Shown here one piece after another: positions 37,055 to 59,810 of a stretch of 64,000 bases of DNA. A program made the position numbers and the translations under genes. The notes below the pieces were generated by a model. That model was not told the DNA's origin. It saw only the letters and a program-made list of their open reading frames with translations, and searched no databases. Source of the DNA: Cynocephalus volans. Its lineage: Eukaryota > Chordata > Mammalia > Dermoptera > Cynocephalidae. Each line of letters opens with the position of its first letter. Positions within the stretch are counted from its first letter, which is position 1. Location: positions 82,910,427-82,974,426 of the forward strand of contig NC_084472.1 of NCBI RefSeq assembly GCF_027409185.1. The letters run 5' to 3'.

Positions 37055-37190
37055 ATATTTTTATTATCTTTACCTGAGGTGTTAAGAATTAAGACAGAGC
37101 ACAGCAGGGTGATTCTTCTGCTCTTATGATGTTGACGGGGTCACTCGATAGTACTCAGCTTTGGATGCATTAGCCTAGAGGATCTAAACC

Positions 37191-40135
37191 AGTTTTTTTC
37201 ATATTTTTGGCACCCTGTTGGGAATGCCTGAAAGGCTGGACTCAGTCGGGATTGTGACTCCAGTTCCTGAGCTACCTTTCAGGGAGACTGAAGATTACCA
37301 ATACACACTTTGAGGGAGGATTAAGATAGTTCCTACATGTAAAATGAGTCAGGTTTTGAGAAGAAAAAATGGTGCTTATCAGCATTAACAAAGTACAATG
37401 GTGTAGTTGTGTAAATTTCTTAGTTACCTCATAAGAAAGTGCTTATGCTAATACACACTGTCAAGTTTTGTACAACTGTTCGCTTTTCATCTCATCGCTT
37501 CCTTCTTTTTTCTTCATCCTTCAATTGCCTTTCCTTTTCAGATCAAAACAAGCCTGCAGAGTAAATGCTGAAGCATAATCCTGTATTAATTTATGGGCCG
37601 TGATGTGGCGTACTAGAAATGAAATGCTGTGGTCCCATGAAATCCTAATCACTTTCACAGCCAGCAGGTGCCAGAGTTAAAGCATTTCCAGTGAAGTGAA
37701 CAGGAACATTAAATAAAACCAGTACTCAGGACTGGATGCATTTAAGACAGGGAGAGGAAAGTGCTGGGCTGCTGATCAAAGCCTGGCCCAGGGAGGCAAC
37801 TCTATTTGGCTTTAACTCAGTGGGAAAGGCAGTAACTTCAAATCCATGGTCAGTTCAATTCAATTTATGAGAGACTTATCCAGTTATTTCTGTATTGCAT
37901 ACCAAGCAGAGAGGTTCTGAGGTGGCTTATGAAAAATCTCCCAGGTGAAAAAGATATATAAAAATTGTCCTGTACGCAAGTTCTTTCAACTCTCCCTGAC
38001 CCTTTGAGCCATTTTGCCAAAGCAGATCAGAATCTCAGAAGAAAGGGTATGTTTGGAGTGGACCACTCTGGTCCCATTCTCTGGTGAAAATTTCTCTCTC
38101 ATTTGGCACAAGTTTTGGGAAAAGCCCCTTCTGTTAACTACAGACTAGGAGTTGCCTGAATGAAAGCAAGTTCAGGGAAAACCTAAATTTAGATGTGCTG
38201 GGATAAATGCATTTCCTGAATATAAAAATAACTGAGAATGATTTTTTTTAAAAATCTAAAAACAATAGATAAAATGATATCTTTAAATATACTGTAAACC
38301 CCAAATAAGCTGAATTAAGGCATAATTTTAAAGTAATATAATTACATTTAGCTATGATGATCGATTATGCCAATCCAAAACAAATTCTCAAAGCTGACAG
38401 AATTTTTACATATATCCTAAACAGCAGAGGGCTGCAATATCTAGCAGAATTGTGAAGAGAGAATTGTAAGCCAAAAACTACAGATAATCAAAAAATTGCT
38501 GATGCAGTATTATGTTTTAGAATGCCGGATATGAATACCTTGGAAGGAAATGTATCTTCTTAATAATATTCAACTTATAGTAACATTAAAGCCAGCTTGC
38601 TTTCCCTTGCTTTCATACTTATGGGGTCATGCAGAATATTGCCCATGTTTTAATTTTGAGTGTTGTCTTAATTTTGGATGCCAGTTTTACTTTTAAAACG
38701 ACTTTATAAGCAATTTAAAATAGCTCTTGTAATGCATAATAGCATGCCTGTGATATCACTTCTAAGTTTTACCGTATTTGGAAATACCTTTTAATTACAA
38801 ATCTGGTAATAGTTACATTAGCCAGTGGGATGTATGTAGCAAATCTAAGAAGCATTTGTTCATGTGATATGTGCACTGAGAAAAGATTGAGAAGCTACTC
38901 ATAAGTGTGGGGTAGGAGTGAAAGGAAGAGGGTAGGGGAGATTTTGAACTAGACCGATATACACTCAAAGCATGAATTCTCTGGGTTAGACAATAACCCA
39001 GGGAGGGGGGAGATAAAGGAGGAAAGGGAGTCCAGGTGATAAGCGGATGTGTGTATGTTTAGTCCTTCACACTGGATAATAAAATTGTCTAGATTTGCAA
39101 GATGACAGAAAGAAATCCTTCAGAGGCTCTTCAGCTTGATACCTTCTGTTAGTCTATGTCCTGAAAGAATAGCTACAAGAATATTTTATTAGCAAAGATC
39201 TCCAATCCCCTTCTTTCTTTCAACCAGTTTTGTCAGAATCATAATAAAAATAATTCAGCTACAAAAAACAAAGCTGTTCTAGGATATGACTGCTAATGGG
39301 GCACTTGAAAGCCCTTCTTATTTTGACAAGCCAAGTTCAAATAGTATTTGTGGGCTTAAGAACATGGTTTCTTTTTATCTGCATCCAAACACCTTATCCC
39401 TGAAAAAGTTTTGTGCCATGATTTTTTAAAAGAAATACTGTCTAGAGTTTTGACAGTGTTCTCTGCTGATAATCCTTAACCAATTAAAGAGGACCCAACA
39501 GAGACCTTGTTCATAAAAGATTTACGGAAAAGTCACAGTGTAGTTGAATTCAAAATGAAATGTGTAAAGATAAGGGAGCAATTTTTGAGTAATAACATTC
39601 AATAAAAGATAAAACATATCACCTCAAAATACAATGAAACAGTGTTTAAAAAGATATCTTGGGAGACATTTCTCTACCCTAACAACTCTTTAGAATAAAC
39701 AGATTTCTTCAGGTTTACTTTGAAAGACTGTTAACGCTTAATAGGTAATTGGGTCAACAATCGCCCTGTCTTGAGACAACACTCCAGGGGTACACACATC
39801 TTGCCCCCAAGCAACAGCATCATTTTGATAATTTGAAAAACAGAGCTGTTAGTTTGTCTCTAGCTGAGCCAACAGTAGTAGAAGCAGTAGCCAGTATATT
39901 TATTTCTAGGGGATATTGCTTTCAAAGGCCTGGATTAATTTCATTTGCTGCCACCCAATAACTATTAGTTTTTAGAATATGATGTTACTTTTGCAAGATT
40001 TTGTATTTTATGTTTATTTTCTTCTTAAGTCAGGGACAACAGCAGTAGGAAATGAGGTTTATGGCAGGAAATGGGAGAATTATAGAACATGGATTTTGCA
40101 GGAGAGATTAGGCAAGGGAGGGAAATTAAAATCTA
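37191..40135. other. Unassigned intergenic sequence
   Basis: AT-rich, nearly 3 kb with no gene and no repeat I can name. Confidence 0.5.
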
Positions 40136-40137
40136 TT

Positions 40138-40300
40138 CAGTTCCTATTGTATGTCAGGCACTGTGGTAGGTGCTTCATAATTTATAATTGCCACAATAAC
40201 ATCATAAAGCATGTATTAATCCCTGATTTGACATATGTGAAAAAGGCTCAGAGAAGTCAAGTAATTTCCCCCGTGGCACATAGATAATGGGGTAGCTGAA
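40138..40300 (+). mobile_element. MIR SINE
   Basis: 'tcctattgtatgtcaggcac', 'ttgccacaataacatcataa', 'ggctcagagaagtcaagtaa' and 'tttcccccgtggcacatag' follow the MIR order. Confidence 0.8.
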
Positions 40301-40389
40301 AAGAATTCCAATTTAGGTCTGTCAAATTCCCACATTATGTTCTTTCTAATTCATGAGGCTGACTCACCAGGAAGAGTTGACGTCATCTA

Positions 40390-40550
40390 GCTCAGTGCTG
40401 CTAAAATTCTAATGTGTATATAAATTAGCCAGAGATCTTGTAAAAATGCAGATTCTGATTCAGTAGGTCTGGAGGGTCTGAGATGCTGCATTTTTAATAA
40501 GCTCCCAGGTGATGCTGATGATGTTGGTTTGGGAACTACACTTAAAGGAG
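40390..40550. mobile_element. MER5/MER20-like hAT MITE
   Basis: 'gagatcttgtaaaaatgcag', 'attcagtaggtctggagggt' and 'aagctcccaggtgatgctga' are typical blocks of MER5-type elements. Confidence 0.75.
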
Positions 40551-40589
40551 CTAGTCCCTAGTTTACTCTCTTGGGCTGTATAAACTATC

Positions 40590-40700
40590 TAAGCCAACAT
40601 ACTAATATTACCTTCCTCACTGGCTTTTGGTAGAACTAAATGAGATCATACAGATAAAAGTGCTTAGTATTGTTAAGTGCACTGTCAATGCTGACTACTA
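40590..40700. mobile_element. MIR-family relic
   Basis: 'actaaatgagatcatacaga', then 'aaagtgcttagtattgttaa' resembles the 3' part of MIR. Confidence 0.6.
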
Positions 40701-40814
40701 TTGTTATATGATACTCTAGCACATACTCAGATGAAAGACCTTTAATACTTGAGCTTCCTTCTTCCATTATAAAAATAATATATACTTCTATTTTTTCCTT
40801 TTAAATAGAATTTA

Positions 40815-41235
40815 ACTTTTTAGAGCAGTTTTAGGTTCAGGGCAAAACTGAGAGGAAGGTAGAGATTTCCTCTACACCCACTACCCCCACACATGCATGG
40901 TCTCCCCCACTATCAGTATCCTCCACCAGAGTGGCACATTTGTTACAATTAATGAACCCACATTGATACATCATCATCACCCAGAGTTCATAGTTCACAT
41001 TAGGGCTCACTCTTGATATTGTACATTCCATGGGTTTGGAAAAATATATAATGACTTGTATCCGCCTGTCAGACTGCAGTATCACAGAGAATAGTTTCAC
41101 TGTCCTAAAAAGTCTGTGCTTCACCTCTTCACCCCTTCCTCCTTCCAACCTCTGGCAGTCAATGATCTTTTTACTGTCTCCATAGTTTTGTTTTTTCCAG
41201 AATGTCCTATAGTTGGAATCACATAGTACATATGC
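40815..41235 (-). mobile_element. L1 3' UTR fragment
   Basis: Contains in reverse orientation the well-known L1 blocks 'gagcagttttaggttcaggg', 'ccaccagagtggcacatttg', 'attccatgggtttgg' and 'cagaatgtcctatagttgga'. Same segment as 59,155-59,560. The 167-codon open frame at 40,837-41,340 covers this noncoding region and is not a gene. Confidence 0.85.
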
Positions 41236-41469
41236 TTTTTGTAAAAAAGATAACAGTATTTTTAAGAAAAAGTAGCCCACATCTTTTCTACCCAGTAATA
41301 CCTTTGACTTTTTGATTAATTTCCTATCAATATCTTTCATGGTATCTTTGTCTGTTTTTTAAAAATACCTTTTGTCCTTTAAAGAGTTTCATTTGTCATT
41401 AGTTTAATAACCTCCACAAAGCCTTTTAATTATTTAAACATATTTTATACATTAGTCGGGATAAAGTAG

Positions 41470-41735
41470 TGTATACTGGGTCACAATAACAGAGGCTTAT
41501 TTCTTGTCCGTAGCACATGTCCACTGTGCACTGTCATGGGAGTCTGCTCATTATGGTCACTCAAGGACACAGGTTAATGGGAGCAGTCACCATCATGTTG
41601 TCATGCTTGAAAAAGAGAGAGCTTGGGAAGATCTCACAGTCCACTTCTGCTAAAACTCATTCATTAGCAGGACTAGTCACACGACTGCACCAAATCACAA
41701 GGGAGCTAAGAAGAGCAATTCTACCATGTGCGATC
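41470..41735. mobile_element. Ancient repeat, family uncertain
   Basis: 'tcactcaaggacacaggtta', 'gagagagcttgggaagatct' and 'gcaggactagtcacacgac' recall an old mammalian LTR-type repeat. Confidence 0.4.
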
Positions 41736-41809
41736 TAGGCAGAGCTGGAAACATTGGTGCACAGGATTCATGACAACCACAATTTATACTGAAGCTAGTG
41801 GAAATAAGA

Positions 41810-41935
41810 ATTGATGCTAATTACTCTGATTTGATCATCACACATTGTATACATGTATTGAAAATATAACTTTGTACCCCATAAATATGCACAATCAATA
41901 GGTTTAGATTTTAAAAAGACCCTTTTAAAAAAACC
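41810..41935 (+). mobile_element. L1 3'-end fragment
   Basis: 'atttgatcatcacacattgt', 'acatgtattgaaaata' and 'ttgtaccccataaatatgca' are the usual last bases of L1M/L1P-type elements. Confidence 0.7.
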
Positions 41936-43340
41936 TGACTCACAAGAAGAATCTTTGTTGCGTCACATAAATAAATAAAGCGAAATAATTTATTAAAAAA
42001 TTTTCTTCCAGGGATTAATCAAAGCAAATAAATGAAAAGCATGAAATTACCAAATCTTTATTACATTCTGTGGTTAATGTTTTCCTCTTTGCCTATTGTA
42101 CTAAAAATACAAAACACTTGAGTGAAGTTCACTGGAAGCCTCTGGGGTAATAATCAAGAAATTCTGATATTGCTGATACCTAAATAACTTCCTTTTTCTA
42201 AAAGTTGCTGTTAAACTGAGTGAAGATAATGCTCAAATTTAAGCCCACTGAACTCCAAGGCTATGCTAGTAATGTTGTATGAGATGAAAGATGCTCTGGA
42301 AAGGGGAGAGAGAAGCGACAACATGCATGTTCTCAGAATGACTTAGGAAAGTTGCTTAATCTATACATATGCTTAGGACATTCTAATTTCGCCGAAGTAG
42401 GCAAGTGATAGATCATTTTTCTATAGGGTCAAAGGAAAAAAATCTTGGCAGAAAGAGGAAGAAAGCTCTGCGACCACCTCTTACCTTTACCCTCTGCTAT
42501 GTAACAGCCATGAAATCTGTGCAACGATACAACCAGTATACATGTGAAGTACACCACCCACTACCCTCATGAAAAATTAGATCATGATTAGATTTTCTAA
42601 GGTTCCCTTCCCAGGATACTTCCTTGCTTTTTCCAGGTATTGGTAAAACATTTATTTCTAACTTCAACTTATTTGTGAATGGCTCACAATCCCTTTACCA
42701 ACTGTGCTATTTCACTAGTTTCCTCCATGTCTTCCCTACAACCAGTGAACACTGATATCAAAACATCACCAAAGAAGTGAGTTCCTTCTGTACACATCAG
42801 CAGGGATAAAAAAAATTCCATTTTTCAAAAGAAAGGACAACTTATTTGCAATATTTAATTAAATATTATATTCAAATCTAGAACTGTAAACTGTATTTCC
42901 AAAGCTAATTTCATCTCTTTCTACTTTAGATATACAGGGAAATTATTTCTATCAAGAAAAATGTGTTAGAGGGTAAATACCTTCTGAAAATACGTGGGTT
43001 GATTTTGTCAGATAAACTACTAAGTTGCTGGGGAGCGACAGTCCATGAATGCTTTCAACTTCATTCTCCTTTTTCTGGTGGTAAATGACTGCCTAACTTA
43101 TTAACAGATAGCAAATATGCAAAACAGGATTATCATTTTAAAATAAATATACTGCAAGTTTAAATCTGGTTTCTTTCCCTTGTTCCAAGGTCCAGTATCA
43201 TATTTAAGCAAATTGGCATACCTCATGGGAACCCTCAAAAGTAAAATTTCCTCTTTTGCTCTGTATGAAACTGTTGGGTTGTTTCCTTTTTAGCTTCCAG
43301 GCTACCATGAGCAGTTGCGAATTCCAGATTTGAAGTCCGG
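41936..43340. other. Unassigned intergenic sequence
   Basis: AT-rich, no gene seen. Confidence 0.5.
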
Positions 43341-43341
43341 C

Positions 43342-43736
43342 TGTGGATTGATTAAATTGTGTCCTCCAAAGTTACAGGTATTGGAAACTTGCCCCCCCTC
43401 CCACTGTAACTGTTGAGGGTGGGACATTCTATTATGGTAATTGAAAGGAGGGGCCTTGAAGAGGTGATTAGATTGTAACACCATGCCAAAGTGAATGGAT
43501 TAATAATGGTGGTCAGGGGCGTGGTTCTGAGTTTCTCTCTCTCTCTGCTCTGCCATTTTATGTCATGTGAGACCACTGCACTGCTGTAAAGCCACCACCA
43601 AAGAAAACCCTTACCAGATGTGTTCCCCAGACTTTGAGTTTCCTAGCCTCTGAAAGTGAAAGCAATAAATATTGTTTTCTTCTATATTTCCCAGTTCTGC
43701 ATATTTTATTATAAGTAACAGAAACAGAGTAATACA
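43342..43736 (+). mobile_element. MaLR solo LTR
   Basis: TGTGGATT...AATACA with 'ttctattatggtaattgaaa', 'ggaggggccttgaagaggtg', 'ccagactttgagtttcctag' and 'aagcaataaatattg'. It lies about 1.1 kb downstream of the AGA stop codon. No clear target duplication. Confidence 0.8.
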
Positions 43737-44101
43737 GGTCCTCATTTGCAGAGGATCTGATTTAGTGGGACAGAGTAGAGGGTGTTCTTAAAGAGGTTCC
43801 CTAGACAATTCTGATACATAGCCAGGTCTGAGAACAAGTGATTTATACCATTCTCAAAACTATAGCTTTCTACCCTAAATTATAAAGAACATTAAACATT
43901 AAGATGAGTGTAGAAAAAACAGACAGAAATACTAAAGTTGGTGGATAATACTGTACATGAAGATTTACTAATAACTCCTGATTTAAAAGACAATAATTTT
44001 GAAAGAAAAGATGATGCTGAGGAAGCATACATACAACTTCTGCATAGCTGTCAGTCAGAGACAGTTAATTCAGAAGTTAGGATCCCAAGCTAGACAACAC
44101 A

Positions 44102-44882
44102 TTTATTGGCTTAGTGATGATCCGCAACTCTGCACAAGAGATTAGTGAAATCAAGGTATCGATCAAGTTCTCCAAATCATTTTCAAAAGAAATGATTAAT
44201 ACTATATATTAGTAGCTAAAGGTCAGAGATTTTTGTGGTTTAAGAACCTTCACACATTGAGAGCTTCATTGGAGCGAAAAAGCAAAGAAAATCAACACAA
44301 TTGCTCATCAGAACATTGCCCATATTTTCTAATATGTGCAAAACAAAAAGCATTTACATTATTAATAGCATTCTTCCCTCTTCAAGTTACTAGGGAATAC
44401 TAGGTAAAACTCATAATCAGAGGTAAGAGACGTATCACTGTAACATGAAATTCAATCAGGACTAATCATGCTGAGACTCACTGTTACATTTTTGTCTAAA
44501 AAACTTGTACACTCTAATTATTTTAAGTATCCAAATATAAATGGTTTCTTTTGGCTCTAATATATCACTGTGGAAATAAATTCCCCAAGTAGCTATTTCT
44601 TGCAACATCAATCATAAACCCAAATATCACTTAAAATCTAAATATATACAACACACACACATATACATATTCATTTTCAGGAGATATAGAAAGTTTAAAT
44701 AAAAATAGATATAAAACATTTCAGATATAGAAAGTGACAGTGCCACTTCAGCATAAATTTATTTTTGTGCTTGATTTTACATAAAGACCTTAGAATACAT
44801 GAGGAACACTACATGATGACAGTTAAGTAACCTTTTCAGCCTTTGTTTCCTTTTTTAAATAGATGTTGGTTGAAAGGATGGA
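44102..44882 (-). other. AGA: Probable AGA 3' untranslated region with candidate poly(A) signals
   Basis: AT-rich sequence downstream of the stop codon with no recognisable repeat. AATAAA on the minus strand occurs at 44,763-44,758 and again at 44,107-44,102. Which one is used, and the true 3' end, cannot be settled from sequence. Confidence 0.4.
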
Positions 44883-54984
<10,102 letters not shown>

Positions 54985-55134
54985 AGCCGCGCGCCGATCT
55001 GAGGAGTGCAAGAAAGGTCGCGGCTCGGCGGCCGGCGCAGACCCGGCGGCCCCACTAGCCGAACTAGCGATCCCAGCGCCCCGCCCACCTGGAGGCCACG
55101 CCCACCCATCGGGCGCGCTCAGTGCTCCCTCAAC

Positions 55135-55144
55135 TCTCGCGAGA
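55135..55144. promoter_or_regulatory. TCTCGCGAGA palindrome (CGCG element)
   Basis: An exact copy of the 10-base palindrome known in a subset of CpG-island promoters and reported to be bound by BANP. It lies about 150 bases upstream of the AGA start codon, a typical position for this element. Confidence 0.85.
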
Positions 55145-55170
55145 AGTGGCGTCCTCGGAAGTGGAGGCTG

Positions 55171-57060
55171 CTCATTTTGATAGTTCGGTTTTTGGGCACA
55201 TGTGCGAGCATGAGCCAGTAATCCCTTTCGGACTCTGGAATGCCTGCCCTTGTTGCCAAAGGAAGACATATAATCAAATAATTTTAAAGAGCGTCTATAA
55301 ATCTTGTGAGGCTTGTAAAACCTTCAAAGCTCTCATTTCTAGGAAATTAATGCATAATTTAAACAGCAAAAAATAGCCTAGAAGAATTATCACGAGGTGG
55401 AGAAGTGCTATTAAAAAGTTATGTGTAATTAAAGTGAAGTGTTAGTAGTTCCTTCTGTGGGATTTTGGAGGAGGAACAAGTCATTTGTGCTGTGGTAATC
55501 AGCATAAGCTAATGCCAGGTGAAATTTGAAAGATGGGTGAAACAGATAAGAATGCAAGGAAAATATACATTGTCCTCTGAATTAATTTTTTTAGCACCTG
55601 AGCTGAATATTGTTTATACAGCCTAAGGAACTAGGACATGCCTTCAGCAAAAATTGTAAAGTACTATACATGGAAAATTGGTGCCCTCTGCTCTCTGTGG
55701 CCTATTCTTAGTTTTTAAGGTATTTGCATTCTGGCTGAGAGAGCCTGAACTCTTAGTTCCTACTATGTCCACTCTTTTCTCTAAAATTCTTTCTCCTTAC
55801 TTGAAATCAAAATTTCTGTCAGAGAAGTTCACCTCATCTATTGGTTGGAGGAAAACAGTTAAATTACACCATAGTGGGAATGTCTGAGAGAAGGTCTCAA
55901 TGTCAACTTTCCAATGGATATTTGTATTTAAAATAATATGCAATCTCAAAGGAATCTACCCCATTTGATGGCTTTTTAGTGGCTATTGAAATACCCAGTG
56001 GGTCCATTATCCAGTTTGCCTAAACTCACAGTCATCTCTGTAGCTATGTCTTAATCAAAGAAGTTAGATTAATTTGGATAGTTGGATTCTTTCTGGATTA
56101 ATTTTTTTTAACTAGTGGGAATAGTTTGTGTTTTAGTCTTGGAAGTCACCTCATGTTACTCTCACTTAGGTTTTCATTTGACTCTAAATATAACTGGGTC
56201 GTTCTGCTTTATTTTGAGGTAAATCTAAAAAAAAAAAAAAGGACATCTGTTAACAATTAAGTGGTAGACTTACAAAAAGATCTACAGTTTTCCCAGCATC
56301 CCCTCCAATTTTTCATTCTTTTAAATCATTAATTATACATAACAGCAGAGATATGTAGTGTTACTGATAAATCAAAAGAACTAGTTATAAAATTATTTAA
56401 ATTTAGAATGCATTACACAGTTTTGTTTGGTAAAATGCTTAGGTGGCTAAACAGAACTTACTTATAACTAGCAATTCTTCAGGAGGATTCTCAAGACGTG
56501 GATTTTAAAACTTAGGATGACAACATATCAGCTGTGATAAACTCATAATTTTCCTGAGCCACACTTACCTTATCTCTTAAATGGAGATAATAATAGTGTT
56601 CTTTCTCATTTTACAAGGGTTTGTGAATGAGGTAGGAGATGTGAGAGGATGATAGAGTGCTAGGCAAATTAAATACAACTCCATTATTTTCATTGGCATT
56701 TACCAAGTATCCATCAATTGATATCAGGGAGCAGGCAGTCCAAAAATATACAAAGCAGGAAAAAGAAATCAATTCATGATACAGAAATATTAACAGGAAA
56801 AAAATTTTTTAACAAGAGTAATAAAGAGTTGGCCAGATACTCATAATGCATTTTAAAATAAGCACTTAGAATTTCCTTGACTGAATTAAATGGGAGTTAA
56901 AAATAATGTTTTTTAGTCTACTTTGAGCTGTCTAAATTTTGGTTTAAATTTTTATAAAGACAATGCATGGCAGGGTTGTGAGATTTCTGGACGCCTTAGA
57001 AACAGCATCCTCAAGATTACCAGGGAGAAAGTCTCAAATGGAATCTTAAATGATGTTACA
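55171..57060. other. Unassigned sequence 5' of AGA, with one MIR-like patch
   Basis: AT-rich. A MIR-like patch lies at about 56,520-56,690 ('cttatctcttaaatggagat', 'ttacaagggtttgtgaatga'). No gene seen; a divergent noncoding transcript from the CpG island is possible but nothing in the sequence proves one. Confidence 0.45.
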
Positions 57061-57071
57061 AATAGAGCCTT

Positions 57072-57073
<2 letters not shown>

Positions 57074-57130
<57 letters not shown>
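57074..57130 (+). repeat. (TG)n microsatellite
   Basis: About 24 uninterrupted TG units, then GTATGTATGT and a G-rich run. Confidence 0.95.
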
Positions 57131-57239
57131 GGGAGGGGGGAAGTGAGGGGAGTTTCGGGCAGCTGGAGGCTCTCCTATATTCCCTCTAAACTTCATGGCT
57201 TTCAATTTATCAGTCTCAGAAGGATGAAGAGTTGAGTCT

Positions 57240-58030
57240 CTCCTGATAGCATTTGAAGCTGTGGTTCCACTGAGGATTTAACGCTGTAGTTGCAGGGAGT
57301 CTAGGTATTTCAAATCTGAGGCTTAAAAAACTAAGCCATCCCCTCTGGCTTTTGCACTGATGCTGTGAAATCCATTTGAGAAACATGCCTATGTTCTGCT
57401 ACTTGTTCAAAGCTGTAAGCGTGACTTGGCATTGAAATAATAATTTCTTTTTCAAAACTCCCCACTGAACTGTTACATGGGTTATCTAAATACAGGCTAT
57501 TTATTTGATTGGCATTTGCTCTTGTCAGTTTCACAAACTGTAAGTAATGATTTTTGCTGATGTTAGAGCATTGTATTACCGTGTTTCTAATTCAAATTCA
57601 TTTTTATATTAATCCGGGAGCACTTGATGTTACTACCTGATTGTACATTCTGGATGTAATTAGAGTCATTATACAGAAATAAGTGTCATCTTATTATTCT
57701 CTAAATGAGAAAAAAGAGTATTCGTCCTTTCAGAAATAGTTTTTCTAGGTCATGCCCCCAAAAACATTTGTCAAATCAATAGCAGATTCAAATCACAAAC
57801 TTTTTTGACTTTTTAACCTTTAAAAGTCATCTCAATGACTTATAAAGACCAAGATTGTATAGAAGAATGTTGGCCTATTTAAGTAATTTCTTCTCAAAAT
57901 AAGCTATGTGCTACATATTTTCAATTTGTAATTGTAGTACTGGGCCACTTCTCTAATAAAGTTGTCATAATGAGGACATAGTAGATCATTTTACATGGCG
58001 GAACTTGCTTTTTATGACAATTGTTTATCA
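57240..58030. other. Unassigned intergenic sequence
   Basis: Nothing recognised. Confidence 0.5.
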
Positions 58031-58033
58031 TAT

Positions 58034-58435
58034 TGTATTAGCCTGTTTCTGTTGCTTGTGACACAATACCTGGATCTGAGTGGTTTGTAAGAAAATGAAA
58101 TTTATTGCTTACAGTTTTGGAGGTTGGGAAGTCCAAAGTCCAGAGAACACATCTGGTGAGTGTCTTCTTTGGTGGTGGCTTTACAGCAATGCAGGGGTCT
58201 CACATGGAAGAAAATGGTGGAAGACAGCGAGAGAGAGAGAGAGCGAGCTCCTCATGCCTTCTCCTTTAAAAGCCCTCAGAACCATGCCCATGACCACCAT
58301 TAAACCATCAACTTAATCACTTCTTCAAGGCCCCACTTTTCAATTATCATAATAGGATTTCCCACCATACAATTATAGCAGGGATTGAGCTTCAATGAGT
58401 TTGAGGGGAACATTCAATCCACTACAAATATTACG
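58034..58435 (-). mobile_element. MaLR LTR
   Basis: 'tgtattagcctgtttctgtt' start, 'ggttgggaagtccaaagtcc', 'tctcacatggaagaaaatgg', 'tcaaggccccacttttcaat' and 'cattcaatccactac' end. Same orientation and type as the split LTR at 3.0-4.1 kb. Confidence 0.83.
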
Positions 58436-58984
58436 GTGTCTTCATAAATGCAACCCATTACAATAGTAAAGGCCTAGAACAACAGAACAAACTTCATGAT
58501 GTTTTCCTACCACTTTAAAAATCATTTTGACATTGTTAACTAGTGTCCTAGGTAATTTTAATGAAGAAATCCAACAACATATGCAAAATTCTAAAGTTAC
58601 AATGACTTCCAGTAAATACTTTATCCATTTAAAACAATATTCATGTGTTTATCATGATTTAAATGGAAAAATATTATGGTAATAAACACATGTATCCTGT
58701 GTGTAATGATGCAAATAATCTATTTCCCAATGGTTCATATAAATATTTAAAAGGAATGATTATTTTGCATATGACTTAGTATTTTTTTTTTTCATTTTTT
58801 AGAGAAACTTAAGTGTTCTTCAAATATCTCTGAGTACTCTAGCCCCTATTGAAAATCACCAACCTCTTAACATTTTGGTATGAATCTGGTGAAAAATCTT
58901 GGTATTATACACATTGATGTATGACATGTTTTTTTATTTAATATGTCTTTCATTTCTTATCATGTCATTAACATTTCTGCTTTT

Positions 58985-59810
58985 TTAAAGCTTTTTTATT
59001 GTGAAATATAAATACAGAAAAGGCATAAAACATAAATATATAGATTAAAGAATTTTGCAGAAAAGGAGCACCCATACAATCATGCTCACGTGCACATATA
59101 AAATATTATCCGAACCCCAGAAAATCCCTAACTACTCCTACAACATATTTTTTTTAAGACTTTATTTTTTAAGAGCAATTTTTGGTTCATAGCAAACTTG
59201 AGCAGAAAGTGTGAAGATTTTCCATATACCTTCTGCTCCTGCATATGACAGCCTCCCTCCTTATCGATATCTCCCATCAGAGTGGTATATTTGTTACAAT
59301 TAATGAAGCTACATTGACACATCATTATCACCCAGAGTCCACAGTTTAAGTTTCACCCTTGGTGTTGTACATTCCATGGGTTTTGACAAACATCCCCCAT
59401 GACAGTATTGCACAGAGTATTTTCACTGCCCTAAGAATCCTCTGTTCTCTGTGTACTCATCTCTCCATCCCTCTAACCCATGGCAACCACTGACATTTTT
59501 ACCATCTTCATAGTTTTGCCTTTTCCAGAATGTCATATAGTTGACATCATACAGTCTGTAGCCTTTTTAGACTGGCTTCTTTCACTTAGTAACATGCATT
59601 TAAGTTTCCTCCACTTTTCATGGCTCAATAGCTCATTTCTTTTTAGTGCTGCATAATATTCCATTGTCTGGATATACCACAGCTTATTTATCCATTCACT
59701 CACAGAAGGATATCTTGGTTGCTTCCAAGTTTTGGTAATTATGAATAAAACCGTGATAAGCATCAATGTGCAGATACAACACAATTTTAATGGATTTGTA
59801 AAATTCATTT
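58985..59810 (-). mobile_element. L1 3' region: ORF2 C-terminus relic and 3' UTR
   Basis: On the minus strand a frame at 59,808-59,533 gives the characteristic L1 ORF2 C-terminal segment (Trp-Tyr-Ile-Gln-Thr-Met-Glu-Tyr-Tyr-Ala-Ala). The remaining 3' sequence (59,155-59,530) matches the L1 3' UTR copy at 40.8 kb. 58,985-59,145 looks like another old L1 3' piece. ORF2 is truncated upstream, so it is inactive. Confidence 0.88.

Larger units (their letters stand above)
36070..37190. mobile_element. Old repeat interrupted by a hAT transposon, itself interrupted by a SINE
   Basis: The outer old repeat is seen at 36,070-36,122 ('tattgctatgtaacaaatta') and resumes at about 37,070-37,180 ('ggtgattcttctgctctt', 'gacggggtcactcgat'). 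Between them is a hAT element (36,123-about 37,054), and within that a tRNA SINE. The layers give the relative ages: outer repeat, then hAT, then SINE. Confidence 0.65.

Noticed and set aside
40837-41340. 167-codon minus-strand open frame
   Set aside because: Overlaps an L1 3' UTR, which is noncoding; the peptide is not an L1 ORF product.
1-44000. Part of NEIL3 or another neighbouring gene
   Set aside because: NEIL3 is the neighbour on the 3' side of AGA in human as I recall, but I saw no exon-like sequence for it here.
59533-59808. Possible functional L1 ORF2
   Set aside because: Only the C-terminal part remains, with the rest missing upstream.
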